From Aquimarina sp. MAR_2010_214 (GTDB lineage: Bacteria > Bacteroidota > Bacteroidia > Flavobacteriales > Flavobacteriaceae), in NCBI RefSeq assembly GCF_002846555.1, contig NZ_PJMS01000001.1:248001-312000 (forward strand): a DNA stretch of 64,000 nt. The letters are read 5' to 3'. Positions 16,910 to 25,469 of this stretch are shown here, piece by piece (position 1 is the first letter of the stretch; every line of letters begins with the position of its first letter). The notes beneath the pieces are model-generated. The model had not been told where the DNA came from and did not search any database. It was given only the letters and a program-made list of their open reading frames with translations. Position numbers and translations under genes: made by a program.

Positions 16910-18543
16910 ATCATTACTAAATTTTCATTTTGTTTAGTAAACAAAGAATACATGGTGTACTCTAAAGCTATTACTGTATAAAAATCAATATTTGAATATT
17001 TGCTTCTTTGTCTATTATTAATATGCTTATGATAAGCACTTATAAATCTTTTTGGTTCTATATATCCCATATCTGCTAAACAAGAGTTCTTAAAAAGGTT
17101 ATCAACCTTAATACTAGATTGTTGCAGAGCATGAGACATAACGGGTCCAAAATCTTCTGATTGTTTTGGGTGGCTAATTTTTCTTGAACACCCATGTTGA
17201 GTAAGAAATTCTCGTTGTAATCTCCGGTTTTTTCGCCAGGAAAAAGGAAGGCTTCTGCAAAAATTAATCAGTTCGGGTGTACAATATGGGCTTACTGGCC
17301 ATATATTATTAGTAAGGTAAACAGGAGAACCATAGGCCACCGCCTCTATAGACGAATCTGACATTAATGACTTAGGTGCTCTTTTTATCGAATTCACGGT
17401 ATCAGAATAAGTTTCATACAAGTCATTTTTTATAAATAACGGTACTTTATCTCTAGATAAATGAGCATTGGAGATGTATGATTTTTTGTCTACCTCATCC
17501 ATTTCATCCCAATACGGAAAGAACAATTCATCACCGCCAAAACCTGTAAACAACACATTATCTTTCTTTTGTTGAGTTAATGATAACAGATGATTAAATG
17601 CTGCATGATAACATCCTTCCCAAGGAACCATTTCTGCATTGGTTACTCTATAGCTATTCTCTGAAAAAGGTAAAAACCCTTCTATATCTATACTCGTATC
17701 TTTATATCCAAATTTGGTTATCAACTCATCTCTTCTTGATATCTGCGCCTCTTTATATTCATCCATCACCAACAAACCATAAGTTTGTAATTTGCCTGAA
17801 ATTAAAGAAGAAGCTAAAATAGAAACAATCCCAGAATCAAGGCCACTGCTTAATTCGGCAGATATTGTTTTAGTATCATCATGTACCCATCGTTTCATAG
17901 AATGATAAAGAATTTCTTTAAACATCCCTATAACATCTGCATTTGGTTTAAGTTCTTTAGCAAAAGGTTGTTCCACAGATGGAGGGTAGATAATTTCTAA
18001 AGTACCCTTCCCTTTCCATTGAGCCACAGATCGTTCTGTAAGCCTATGCATTTCGGGAAATATTGTTTTTTTTGAGTATGGCCTATAATATGTAATAAGA
18101 TAATGAGAAACCAGTTCTTTATCTAATTGAAATGAAGAAAGGTTTTTATAATGTTCTTTAGGGTTCCAGTGCCCACGTAATGTATTTTTGCTTTCGACCA
18201 GGTAAATTGGAGCCACACCCCATTTGCCCGTGTGTATAGTAATAGTACTTTTATCTATTAACAAAGAAATATAATGCAATGACCACTTTGTAAGGCTCTT
18301 TTTTATTTGATAAAACTCAGTGTCACAAACATTTCGTAGCGCTTGATTTTCATTTGTTTTAATTACCTCTTGAGAATTACGCTCTCTAACCACAAATAAA
18401 TATTGTCTTCCATTAGTAATAGCAAAAGACTCTAGTGATTGATGCGCAAATGGTTCTATATAGCTTTCTTTAAAACACCATCTTTTTGATGTTACTATAC
18501 ATGAGTGAGCAACATCCTTTAAATTAATCGAAAAACTAATCAT
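16906..18543 (-). CDS. asparagine-synthetase-like ATP-dependent amide-forming enzyme lacking the glutaminase cysteine
   Basis: 545 residues. The C-terminal half has the ATP-pyrophosphatase fold of asparagine synthetases: PP-loop AELSSGLDSGIVS near residue 228, then FTGFGGDELFFPYWDE near 340, and later PVSPYCTPELINFCRSLPF near 420. The N-terminus (MISFSINLKDVAH) has no Cys at position 2, so the class II glutaminase is absent or inactive, as in lasso-peptide cyclases and beta-lactam synthetases, which use an internal amine rather than ammonia. The N-terminal part still shows the fold outline (GKWGVAPIYL near 135). A 46-residue ORF lies 150 bp upstream and a glycosyltransferase overlaps downstream. 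I infer adenylation and amide bond formation on a peptide or small molecule; the substrate is unproven. Confidence 0.85.
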   Translation of the reverse strand: MISFSINLKDVAHSCIVTSKRWCFKESYIEPFAHQSLESFAITNGRQYLFVVRERNSQEVIKTNENQALRNVCDTEFYQIKKSLTKWSLHYISLLIDKSTITIHTGKWGVAPIYLVESKNTLRGHWNPKEHYKNLSSFQLDKELVSHYLITYYRPYSKKTIFPEMHRLTERSVAQWKGKGTLEIIYPPSVEQPFAKELKPNADVIGMFKEILYHSMKRWVHDDTKTISAELSSGLDSGIVSILASSLISGKLQTYGLLVMDEYKEAQISRRDELITKFGYKDTSIDIEGFLPFSENSYRVTNAEMVPWEGCYHAAFNHLLSLTQQKKDNVLFTGFGGDELFFPYWDEMDEVDKKSYISNAHLSRDKVPLFIKNDLYETYSDTVNSIKRAPKSLMSDSSIEAVAYGSPVYLTNNIWPVSPYCTPELINFCRSLPFSWRKNRRLQREFLTQHGCSRKISHPKQSEDFGPVMSHALQQSSIKVDNLFKNSCLADMGYIEPKRFISAYHKHINNRQRSKYSNIDFYTVIALEYTMYSLFTKQNENLVMI

Positions 18544-18575
18544 AAGTAATCAAGGACAAGGCTGCCTAAAAATAT

Positions 18576-18597
18576 CCTCTCACTATACTATGAGGGG
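18576..18597 (-). terminator. weak terminator or attenuator hairpin before the asparagine-synthetase-like gene
   Basis: An imperfect 7-bp stem (18576-18582 with 18591-18597, one G-T pair) with an 8-nt loop is followed on the minus strand by ATATTTTT. It lies between the 46-residue ORF and the enzyme gene. Partial termination here would allow more of the small ORF's transcript than of the enzyme genes, as is common in precursor-peptide operons. Confidence 0.4.
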
Positions 18598-18690
18598 AAT
18601 AGAGAAAAACCCTTGGTTTTCAATATATTTTTAGTTTTTTCGAATGGAAATAAGTTTATTATTATTAGAACAGCCCCATCTTAGTTTCGG

Positions 18691-18831
18691 TTACCCGTTC
18701 TTTTTACCTTGAGCATCTCTATCCCCATCTCTTTTCCCTCTCAATTCTACCATTGATGAGTTTCTTTCTGGAGAGAAAGTTTTGCTTTTAAAAAGATCTT
18801 CTCCTGTGGGTACATTGTTGTTAATTTTCAT
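18691..18831 (-). CDS. 46-residue small ORF, candidate precursor peptide
   Basis: An ATG at 18831 opens 46 codons ending with TAA at 18691. The predicted peptide begins MKINNNVPTGEDLFKSK, has a middle section TFSPERNSSMVELR, and ends in a highly charged tail GKRDGDRDAQGKKNG. It has no signal peptide or membrane segment. It sits on the same strand, about 150 bp upstream of the asparagine-synthetase-like and glycosyltransferase genes, with a possible -7 element TATATTTA (18865-18872) 33 bp before the start. Size, position and a leader-like N-terminus plus Gly/Asp/Lys-rich tail are what one expects of a ribosomal peptide precursor. The tail could in principle form a Gly1-Asp8 ring, but the Thr at -2 of lasso leaders and a B-type protease are missing. 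Confidence 0.5.
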   Translation of the reverse strand: MKINNNVPTGEDLFKSKTFSPERNSSMVELRGKRDGDRDAQGKKNG

Positions 18832-19205
18832 AATATCAGTTTTAAGAATTAATAATTTACATCATAAATATAGCTTATCAATGAGAGATAAGAAATACGT
18901 ATTTATACGGGAAATTATATAACCATTCTTTATACGGTGATATATTCTAATCTTTTCACCAAGTTAAAATTGGCTTTCTAAAACACTCCTATTTTAACAT
19001 TTCATTTCAACCATTATCAGCTTATACAACATACTATTGTATATCCTTTGTAAAACAAAAAAACCTGACAAGTTAAACTCATCAGGTTCATAAATAGACA
19101 CTAAATTAAGGGCAACCTTTATAAAATCAAATCACTACTACTTATTAGCCTAATCCCTTAATTGCATCTATTTTAAAGATATCTAGTTCAAGGCCTACCC
19201 AATTA
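18832..19205. other. intergenic region with terminator and doubtful 26-residue ORF
   Basis: About 370 bp. It contains the probable promoter of the 46-residue ORF near 18865-18872 and the terminator at 19062-19088. A short minus-strand ORF at 19145-19225 (26 residues, starts MKIRKDSNWVGLELD, ends IKGLG) overlaps the last codons of the DUF6438 gene and sits directly before that terminator; it may be chance. The rest is AT-rich with nothing recognisable. Confidence 0.4.
19062..19088 (-). terminator. intrinsic terminator downstream of the DUF6438 lipoprotein
   Basis: A stem of at least 7 bp (19062-19068 with 19082-19088, aacctga / tcaggtt) is followed on the minus strand by seven T residues. It lies about 120 bp past the DUF6438 stop codon. 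Confidence 0.75.
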
Positions 19206-19652
19206 CTATCCTTCCTTATTTTCATGATTCAAAACAATATTATTCATTACGTTTTTTAGTTTGACATCAATTTCTTTTAGGGCACCATCGATCTTATTAG
19301 AGTAATACTTATACTCTTTACCGTTAAAACGTAATGTAGTTATTGGCCGATCTCGTATTTTTTTAAATACCCGATCACCGTACGAATCTTTATTTAATAT
19401 TCTTTTTAATTCTTTCAACTCCTGTTCTTCTAATTTCCTGCTGATATTTCCTTTTACAGAGACATGGTTTATCCCAGAATAAGAGATTGAACCATCATGA
19501 TATATCCACAAATCATATACTGGGCATTTTCCTAAACAAGGCCCTTTTGAATAATATACCAGTGCTTCATCTTTTGAAACATTAGCGGAAGTACTTTTTG
19601 TAGATTGACAAGAAAATCCTACCATTATCAAAATCATCATTACACATTTCAT
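19206..19652 (-). CDS. DUF6438-domain lipoprotein
   Basis: 148 residues. A lipoprotein signal ends in the lipobox VGFSC (Cys15), so the protein is anchored to a membrane after processing. The conserved DUF6438 opening YYSKGPCLGKCPVYDLWIY is at about residues 33-51, with its Cys-x3-Cys pair, followed by the SYSGINHVSVKG strand and a helix (LEEQELKELKRILN). The function of this family is unknown. It is downstream of the metalloprotease lipoprotein on the same strand (79-bp gap). Confidence 0.85.
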   Translation of the reverse strand: MKCVMMILIMVGFSCQSTKSTSANVSKDEALVYYSKGPCLGKCPVYDLWIYHDGSISYSGINHVSVKGNISRKLEEQELKELKRILNKDSYGDRVFKKIRDRPITTLRFNGKEYKYYSNKIDGALKEIDVKLKNVMNNIVLNHENKEG

Positions 19653-19731
19653 ACCATACCTATTTTAATATTGTCAAAATACAAGAGATTTGTTCTTTTC
19701 ATTCAAAACACTCATATACTTCTCAATCATT

Positions 19732-20721
19732 TCAGTGCTTGTTATGGCGACCACAGTGCATTTTATCTTTGTTACCAAACGTATTTGCATTTTTCCATGA
19801 TCCTGGAGCGGGCAAGAAGCTTCTACTACTTTTTGCTATATTTCCTCTAATATAATTTCGCAAATTTATCATTTCGGGATTATCATACATCTGTTGGATT
19901 TTTTGCTCTGCTCTACTATTTCCATGTACTCCGTTTGCTGTTGTTACGAACATAGCAAAGACCTCTGCAATATCTTCTCCTGGATTAGTAGACGCATATT
20001 GCGTTACATAGCGCTCTTTATATTTATCATAAAATTTTTGTGCATCATTTTCATTATTCACTTTTCGAAATTCTTCCCAGATATCGGCCCAATGATTTTG
20101 ATATAGTTTATTGATATTAGAATTATCTCTAGAGCATCCTTCTCCTGTAAAGAAGCTTTTACAACCGCCTTGAGATACAGAAGAATCAACCTGTACTTTA
20201 TCCAAAGTAATGATATGTCCAAATTCGTGCACTATGGTATATGCCAGTTCTCCTCTTGTATTGAACCCTCCTTGATATGCAAAATCTATGGCAATACCCA
20301 TTTGCCATTTTGAAAGATCACGCGTTCTTTCTACCACATATCCAGCGGTTCCATCTTTTTCACCTGCAAAAATTACAAATTCACTCATTCTCGATCGGTA
20401 ATTTGCAGGAATAATTCTTTTCACCAGATTCCATATTTCTTGATGTTTTTTAGTATCCTTTTGAAACTCTAGTAATTTTCCGGTTACTTTATAATCCTTT
20501 TCTTTTACTATTTTATCGCCTTCAACTTTATAAATGGTTATACTCCCGTCATCATCTTCAGTTCCACTATCAGTCCCCGTATTATTATTTTCCTCGGTAT
20601 TTGTATTTGAATTCGGCTGTGGGCCTGCTGCTGCATCATCTTTACTACAAGATTGGATAGACATTATTACAATGCTCAGAAAAATGATCAGTATATAATT
20701 CCCCTTTTTCAGGCTCCTCAT
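19732..20721 (-). CDS. putative zinc metallopeptidase lipoprotein
   Basis: 329 residues. The N-terminus has a lipoprotein signal ending in SIQSC (Cys25), followed by an Asn/Thr/Asp/Glu-rich linker to about residue 62. The catalytic region contains ELAYTIVHEFGHIITLDK near 165 (HExxH) and, about 80 residues later, PGEDIAEVFAMFV, where the Glu is a plausible third zinc ligand, as in gluzincins. Two Cys pairs (GGCKSFFTGEGC) may form disulfides. I predict a periplasm- or surface-exposed protease; substrates are unknown. It ends with a His-rich tail (CGRHNKH). Confidence 0.8.
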   Translation of the reverse strand: MRSLKKGNYILIIFLSIVIMSIQSCSKDDAAAGPQPNSNTNTEENNNTGTDSGTEDDDGSITIYKVEGDKIVKEKDYKVTGKLLEFQKDTKKHQEIWNLVKRIIPANYRSRMSEFVIFAGEKDGTAGYVVERTRDLSKWQMGIAIDFAYQGGFNTRGELAYTIVHEFGHIITLDKVQVDSSVSQGGCKSFFTGEGCSRDNSNINKLYQNHWADIWEEFRKVNNENDAQKFYDKYKERYVTQYASTNPGEDIAEVFAMFVTTANGVHGNSRAEQKIQQMYDNPEMINLRNYIRGNIAKSSRSFLPAPGSWKNANTFGNKDKMHCGRHNKH

Positions 20722-20954
20722 AGTTTAAGTTTAAAATTAAACATCCTTTCCTATACAACAGTAAACTTTTAAAACACCCTATTTTTTTTATTCACTTTTT
20801 TAAAAATTATCAATATTATCTTTTTAGAAATAGGGTAAAAGCAAAGTATACTGTTGTTATCGTATATGGAGATATCATTACACTAAAAACTTAATGTAGA
20901 AGACATCAATAGAAAGAAAAATAACATCTTTGTACATTTTTTCTTTAAATGCCG

Positions 20955-20962
20955 TAGTTTTG
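20955..20962 (+). promoter_or_regulatory. -7 element of the truncated sigma factor gene
   Basis: TAGTTTTG is a perfect match to TAnnTTTG and lies 23 bp before the ATG at 20986. It suggests that the truncated sigma gene and the fecR/TonB-receptor genes behind it are still transcribed. Confidence 0.55.
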
Positions 20963-20985
20963 AAAAAAACGAAGTATTTCTTAAG

Positions 20986-21195
20986 ATGTTAAAAAAACAA
21001 ACGTTTGTTAGTGATAAAAACTTTAGACTAATTTTTGATAATCATTCTGAAGTGCTCCTGAATTTAATTTATTATAAGTGTGGAGATATGAAACAATCAA
21101 AAGATATAACAAAGGATACTTTTGTAAAACTTTTGAAAAATTGCAACACAGCATTTCTTAACTCCAACCAAAACAAAGAGAACTATTTCTATTGA
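20986..21195 (+). pseudogene. truncated ECF sigma factor (region 2 only)
   Basis: 69 residues. The part FDNHSEVLLNLIYYKCGDM, then KDITKDTFVKLLKNC, corresponds to sigma region 2 of flavobacterial ECF factors, where the usual form is of the type LYNYIYYKCGD.xxAEDIVQEvFxKLWKN. Normal ECF factors have about 170-190 residues. Here the frame stops after KENYFY, and only 46 bp separate it from the fecR start, so region 4 (-35 recognition) is absent and not merely out of frame. Several conserved acidic residues of region 2 (the EDIVQE block) are also changed to KDITKD. It looks like a decayed gene; a functional region-2-only protein is a less likely alternative. Confidence 0.7.
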
Positions 21196-21241
21196 AAGAA
21201 AAGATAAAAATTAGGGCGTACGGCATAACAGAAAATAAAAA

Positions 21242-22150
21242 ATGAAAAAGTCTGATAACATAGATGATTTTTTAGCCAAATGGGCTAGTGGAGAATTATC
21301 CGAAGAAGAAATCAATGATTTCAAAAAATCTAAGGATTATATTTTATATGAAACTATTCTCGAAGGAACAAAGCTACTTGAAGTACCTAAAGTAGACGAG
21401 GGAAAACTTTTTGATCGTATTCAAAAAGACATCTCCAAAGAGAAAAAAGTCTTCTCCTTGATTCCTGCATGGGCATACACAATCGCCGCAAGTATTGCGT
21501 TGATCATTGGGTACACTATATTTTTTAATCAAAACATTACGCATCAATCCGGATTTGGCGAGCAGTTAGCGATAACACTTCCTGATGGTTCTGAAGCTAT
21601 TTTGAATGCTAAATCCAAACTGTATTATAAAAAAGGAAGCTGGGAAAATAAAGAACGAATCGTGTTTTTGGATGGTGAAGCCTTTTTTAAAGTAAAAAAG
21701 GGAAGTACGTTTACTGTACAATCTAAAACCAATTCTGTTTTGGTACTGGGGACACAATTTAACGTTAATACTATCCCAAATTTCTTTGAAGTAATCTGTT
21801 ATGAAGGAAAAGTAAAAGTAAACAATAGTGATTCTTCAAAAATCATTACCAAAGGACAAGCGGTAAGAAGTGTCAACTCATCCTTTGAAGAATGGGAACT
21901 GAATGATGTTTCTCCATCATGGTTACTAGGAGAAAGTAGTTTTTCTAATACTCCATTACAATATGTAATATCAGCTTTGGAAAAACAGTATAGTATTACT
22001 ATTCAAAGTAAGAATATTAATATAAATCAACGATATAGTGGAGGATTTACACACAATAATCTACAAAATGCTTTGCATACTATTTTTGATGCAATGGATA
22101 TTAAGTTTATTTTTACAGATAAGAATACTATAGAATTGTCTGAAAAATAA
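21242..22150 (+). CDS. FecR-family anti-sigma factor
   Basis: 302 residues. The cytoplasmic N-terminus (FLAKWASGELSEEEINDF) is the anti-sigma part; one membrane segment follows at about 78-98 (WAYTIAASIALIIGYTIFF); the periplasmic FecR domain covers about 105-215 (ITLPDGSEAILNAKSKLYY, VFLDGEAFFKVKKGSTFTVQ, VLGTQFNV); and a DUF4974-type tail ends the protein (LQYVISALEKQYSITI). FecR proteins normally hold an ECF sigma factor and receive a signal from the outer-membrane receptor. The partner sigma gene just upstream is truncated, so this FecR may have no cognate. Its stop codon is directly followed by the receptor's ATG. Confidence 0.93.
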   Translation: MKKSDNIDDFLAKWASGELSEEEINDFKKSKDYILYETILEGTKLLEVPKVDEGKLFDRIQKDISKEKKVFSLIPAWAYTIAASIALIIGYTIFFNQNITHQSGFGEQLAITLPDGSEAILNAKSKLYYKKGSWENKERIVFLDGEAFFKVKKGSTFTVQSKTNSVLVLGTQFNVNTIPNFFEVICYEGKVKVNNSDSSKIITKGQAVRSVNSSFEEWELNDVSPSWLLGESSFSNTPLQYVISALEKQYSITIQSKNININQRYSGGFTHNNLQNALHTIFDAMDIKFIFTDKNTIELSEK

Positions 22151-24709
22151 ATGAAATACTTCTTTTTGTTACTTATTTTTCTTTTTTCTCTATCTGCGAA
22201 TGCTCAAGAAAAAAAGGAAGATTTACATTATACTAACATCTCAATAGATACTTTTCTAACCGAAATGGAAGAGCTGTTTGATGTGAAATTTTCTTATAAT
22301 TCTTCATCATTCGCAAACATAGTGATTACGATAGATCAAGATGCCATATCTTTAAAAGAAATTATATCAATAATTTCCAATCAATACCCTATCCATTTTA
22401 CACAAGTCGATGAACGATATTATATCGTAAAACTCAACAAAACAATTTCTTTTTGCGGTTATCTTATCGATAAGACCCACACCCCCGTGGAGGGGGCAAC
22501 TATAATTAATGAGAGCAGAAAAACAGGGACTTTATCTGATAAAAAAGGTTTTTTTTCTTTAAAAAATAATAGCATATCAGATACCTTAACAATCTCTTAT
22601 CTTGGATATAAAACTATTTCTATTCCTATTAAGAATGAAATCAACAAAAAATGTGATACCTATATTCTATCTCCAGAGGATTTTGTTTTAAACGAAGTAA
22701 TTATAAAAGAGTATCTAACCTCAGGAATCGTAAAAACCAGAGATGGATCGGTTAAAATTCAACCTAATAATCTTAATATAATTTCGGGATTATCTGAACC
22801 TGATATCCTGCAAAATATTCAACTTTTACCAGGTATTGAAAGTCCACTTGAAACTGCATCAGGAATTTACATAAGAGGTGGTACACCTGATCAAAATCTA
22901 ATTTTATGGGATGGTATCAAAATGTATAACTCTGATCATTTTTTTGGACTCATTTCTGCTTTCAACCCTTATATCACTAAAGACATCACAATATATAAAA
23001 GCGGTACTCAGCCTATTTATGGAGATCGGGTTTCGGGAGTTATTGATATCAAAACTGATCAAAACGTTCCTGAGAAAATACAAGGTGGTTTAGGGGTTAA
23101 TATGACACATGCCGATAGTTATTTAAAATTTCCGGTATCAAAAAAATTTGGTGTGTTACTATCCGCAAGAAGATCGATTACAGATGTTATAGAAACTCCC
23201 ACAATTAATACTTATTCTGATCGGACTTTTCAAAACACCAATATTACTGCCAATAGATCTTTATTTAATCCGCAGTTTTCAGAAAAAAAAGAATTATTTT
23301 ATTTTACCGATGTCACTTTGAAGTTGATTGCAAATCTTTCTGAAAAGCATAATATCGCAATTTCTAATTTGTTAACCCAAAACAAACTTGATTATTCTTT
23401 TCAGGATATTGATTTTGTAGATATGTCGAGTGATCAGCTTACTATCAAAAATTTTGGAACAAACGTTTCTTGGAAAAGCAAGTGGAATACTCAATTCTCA
23501 ACTGAAACTCAACTTTCATATTCTGAATACACACTTGAATATGATGGGAGGAACCTCTTTATTAATCAAGATCAAACTGTTAGAAAAGAAAATACCATCA
23601 AAGAGTATGGTTTGTTATTTCATTCTAGCTGGAACATCGATCCCTATTTTACTTTTTCTAATGGATATCAGTTATATTCTAATATGGTAGCTTTTTATAT
23701 AAAAGTTAATGATTCTGAAATCAGAAATTCAAAAGACAATCCCACTCATAGTTTTTATTCTAACTTACAATACAGTTCTCCTAAAAACTGGCTAATTAAT
23801 TTTGGAGTAAGAGGAAGTTATTATTCTGGATTACAATCTACTTTTATAGAACCTAGGATCTATGCAGAACGAAAAATAGGAAAGCATTTTAGGATTAAAG
23901 GATCTGCAGAGGTAAAAAATCAATCTATTAGCCAGGTTATCGAGTTTGCCACTCTTAATTTTGGCCTCGAAAATCAGTTATGGGTGGCAGCACAAGAAGA
24001 TGATATCCCATTATTGAGAAGTAAGCAATATACTTTGGGTACACTTTTTCATAAAAAAACCTGGAATATTGAGATTGACACCTATTACAAAAGAATAAAA
24101 GGACTTACCTCACTCACCAAGGGATTCGAATCTACCTTTGAAAATTTTTCTAAAGGAAAAAGTATTTCTAAAGGAGTTGATTTTTTAATCAAGAAGAAAG
24201 TTGGCAAATATTCAACTTGGCTAAGCTATTCTATTTCTGATACAGAATTTGTATTTAATGCCATTAATCAAGGTAAAGGGTTTAAAGGAAATAATAACAT
24301 CGGCCATTCTTTTTCATGGTCACATGCTCTTCAATGGAAAAAATTTCAGTTTTCATTAGGATGGAAATATCGTACCGGTATCCCATATACCAGAGCATCG
24401 AGATATGTAACACGAAATGGTACACCTAAAATAATATACGCCCCTATAAATTCTAAATCTCTGCCTGATTATCACAGACTAGATTTTTCTGTAGTATATG
24501 ATTTTAACTGGTCGTCAAAAAATGATAATATAAAAAGTCGCCTGGGTTTTTCTTTATTAAATCTATATGGAAGAAAAAATATTTTAGATCGAAGTTATCC
24601 TCTCTATAGAATACCTGATTCTGAAAATAATATTTCTTATGAATTAAGAGAAGTCGATAAATTGTCTTTAGGCATCACTCCTAATGTTACATTTAGATTG
24701 AGTTTTTAA
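22151..24709 (+). CDS. TonB-dependent outer-membrane receptor with N-terminal signalling domain
   Basis: 852 residues. Signal peptide MKYFFLLLIFLFSLSANAQ, then an STN-type domain (residues about 25-100, ISIDTFLTEMEELFDVKFSY), a carboxypeptidase-D-like beta domain (about 103-185, GYLIDKTHTPVEGATI), the plug (about 200-305, IYIRGGTPDQNLILWDGI, YGDRVSGVIDIKT) and a 22-strand-type barrel ending in VTFRLSF with a terminal Phe. STN domains pass signals to FecR-type anti-sigma factors. There is no SusD-like gene after it, so a glycan-uptake pair is not indicated. The ATG follows the fecR stop with no gap. A strong terminator follows at 24744-24772. Confidence 0.93.
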   Translation: MKYFFLLLIFLFSLSANAQEKKEDLHYTNISIDTFLTEMEELFDVKFSYNSSSFANIVITIDQDAISLKEIISIISNQYPIHFTQVDERYYIVKLNKTISFCGYLIDKTHTPVEGATIINESRKTGTLSDKKGFFSLKNNSISDTLTISYLGYKTISIPIKNEINKKCDTYILSPEDFVLNEVIIKEYLTSGIVKTRDGSVKIQPNNLNIISGLSEPDILQNIQLLPGIESPLETASGIYIRGGTPDQNLILWDGIKMYNSDHFFGLISAFNPYITKDITIYKSGTQPIYGDRVSGVIDIKTDQNVPEKIQGGLGVNMTHADSYLKFPVSKKFGVLLSARRSITDVIETPTINTYSDRTFQNTNITANRSLFNPQFSEKKELFYFTDVTLKLIANLSEKHNIAISNLLTQNKLDYSFQDIDFVDMSSDQLTIKNFGTNVSWKSKWNTQFSTETQLSYSEYTLEYDGRNLFINQDQTVRKENTIKEYGLLFHSSWNIDPYFTFSNGYQLYSNMVAFYIKVNDSEIRNSKDNPTHSFYSNLQYSSPKNWLINFGVRGSYYSGLQSTFIEPRIYAERKIGKHFRIKGSAEVKNQSISQVIEFATLNFGLENQLWVAAQEDDIPLLRSKQYTLGTLFHKKTWNIEIDTYYKRIKGLTSLTKGFESTFENFSKGKSISKGVDFLIKKKVGKYSTWLSYSISDTEFVFNAINQGKGFKGNNNIGHSFSWSHALQWKKFQFSLGWKYRTGIPYTRASRYVTRNGTPKIIYAPINSKSLPDYHRLDFSVVYDFNWSSKNDNIKSRLGFSLLNLYGRKNILDRSYPLYRIPDSENNISYELREVDKLSLGITPNVTFRLSF

Positions 24710-24743
24710 ATTACTATATATTATTGTTTCTCATATAAAACAA

Positions 24744-24772
24744 AAAAACTCCTCAAGTTTTGAGGAGTTTTT
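24744..24772. terminator. bidirectional terminator after the TonB receptor gene
   Basis: A 13-bp perfect stem (24744-24756 with 24760-24772, aaaaactcctcaa / ttgaggagttttt) with a 3-nt loop separates the receptor gene (+) from the HmuY-like gene (-). Confidence 0.85.
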
Positions 24773-24835
24773 ATCATGAGTATAAAGAATTAATTCAACT
24801 AGCTAGTTCATAAATTTTTGTATCAAAATCATTAT

Positions 24836-25450
24836 TTAAAGAGATGTTTCTCCTTTGTTAGGATTATACACATAATTAAATGTATAATATTGTGACTTTT
24901 TAGAAGTATCTTCATCCTGATAATAACTCAGTATTTCTACTTTTACATAGTTACCGTTACGGGTTTTAAAAATAAGTATTTTTCCAGGAATTGGAGAGAT
25001 CAAATGAGTTGGAGGTCCAGCATAATTATACCACCCCTTATCACTCACTGTAGGGATAGCAAATGCAGCATCTGCATCTTGAGTAAAAATAACATCTTTT
25101 GTACTGGTTACACCTGCAAATGTACCCGTAACTATTGCCGCTCCTACGCTACCATTACGTGTAGGTTCTTCTGCTGCACCAGTAACTGTCCCTCCATTAA
25201 TTGCTATGGTAGTACCTCTAAATGCAACATCCCAATCGGTATCACTAGTCGTTGTTTTTCCAGTTTCAAAATCAAACTTGGTAAATACCCCGCCTATAGG
25301 ATTTCCAGTTCCCTGACCACCTGTTTGTATAGCTTCAAGATTAGAAATTTTTTCGGATTTAACGGGTACTAGAGCAAGTGTATCATCATCACTGCTACAC
25401 GAAACAAGCACTGTACTAAGTACTAAAAATAATATTGATAATTTTTTCAT
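24836..25450 (-). CDS. HmuY-family heme-binding lipoprotein
   Basis: 204 residues from ATG 25450; the frame is open further upstream, but MKKLSILFLVLSTVLVSCSS is a lipoprotein signal (Cys18) and fixes the start. The HmuY-like signature is seen in GGVFTKFDFETGKT followed by TDWDVAFRGTTIAINGG near residues 70-90, and in the C-terminal GKILIFKTRNGNYVKVEILSYYQ strand pair. HmuY proteins are surface lipoproteins that capture heme for the partner receptor. The gene starts 19 bp after the stop of the TonB receptor gene on the same strand, the usual hmuR-hmuY order. Confidence 0.85.
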   Translation of the reverse strand: MKKLSILFLVLSTVLVSCSSDDDTLALVPVKSEKISNLEAIQTGGQGTGNPIGGVFTKFDFETGKTTTSDTDWDVAFRGTTIAINGGTVTGAAEEPTRNGSVGAAIVTGTFAGVTSTKDVIFTQDADAAFAIPTVSDKGWYNYAGPPTHLISPIPGKILIFKTRNGNYVKVEILSYYQDEDTSKKSQYYTFNYVYNPNKGETSL

Positions 25451-25469
25451 TGTCATGACATTTAAAATA

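Noticed and set aside
15224..18831. Calling the locus a lasso-peptide cluster
   Set aside because: No B-type protease, no RRE/PqqD protein, no exporter, and the small ORF lacks Thr at -2 of a Gly core, so only a general peptide-modification hypothesis is kept.
22151..24709. SusC/SusD-type glycan uptake locus
   Set aside because: No SusD-like gene follows the receptor and the gene order sigma-fecR-receptor is that of signalling TonB receptors.
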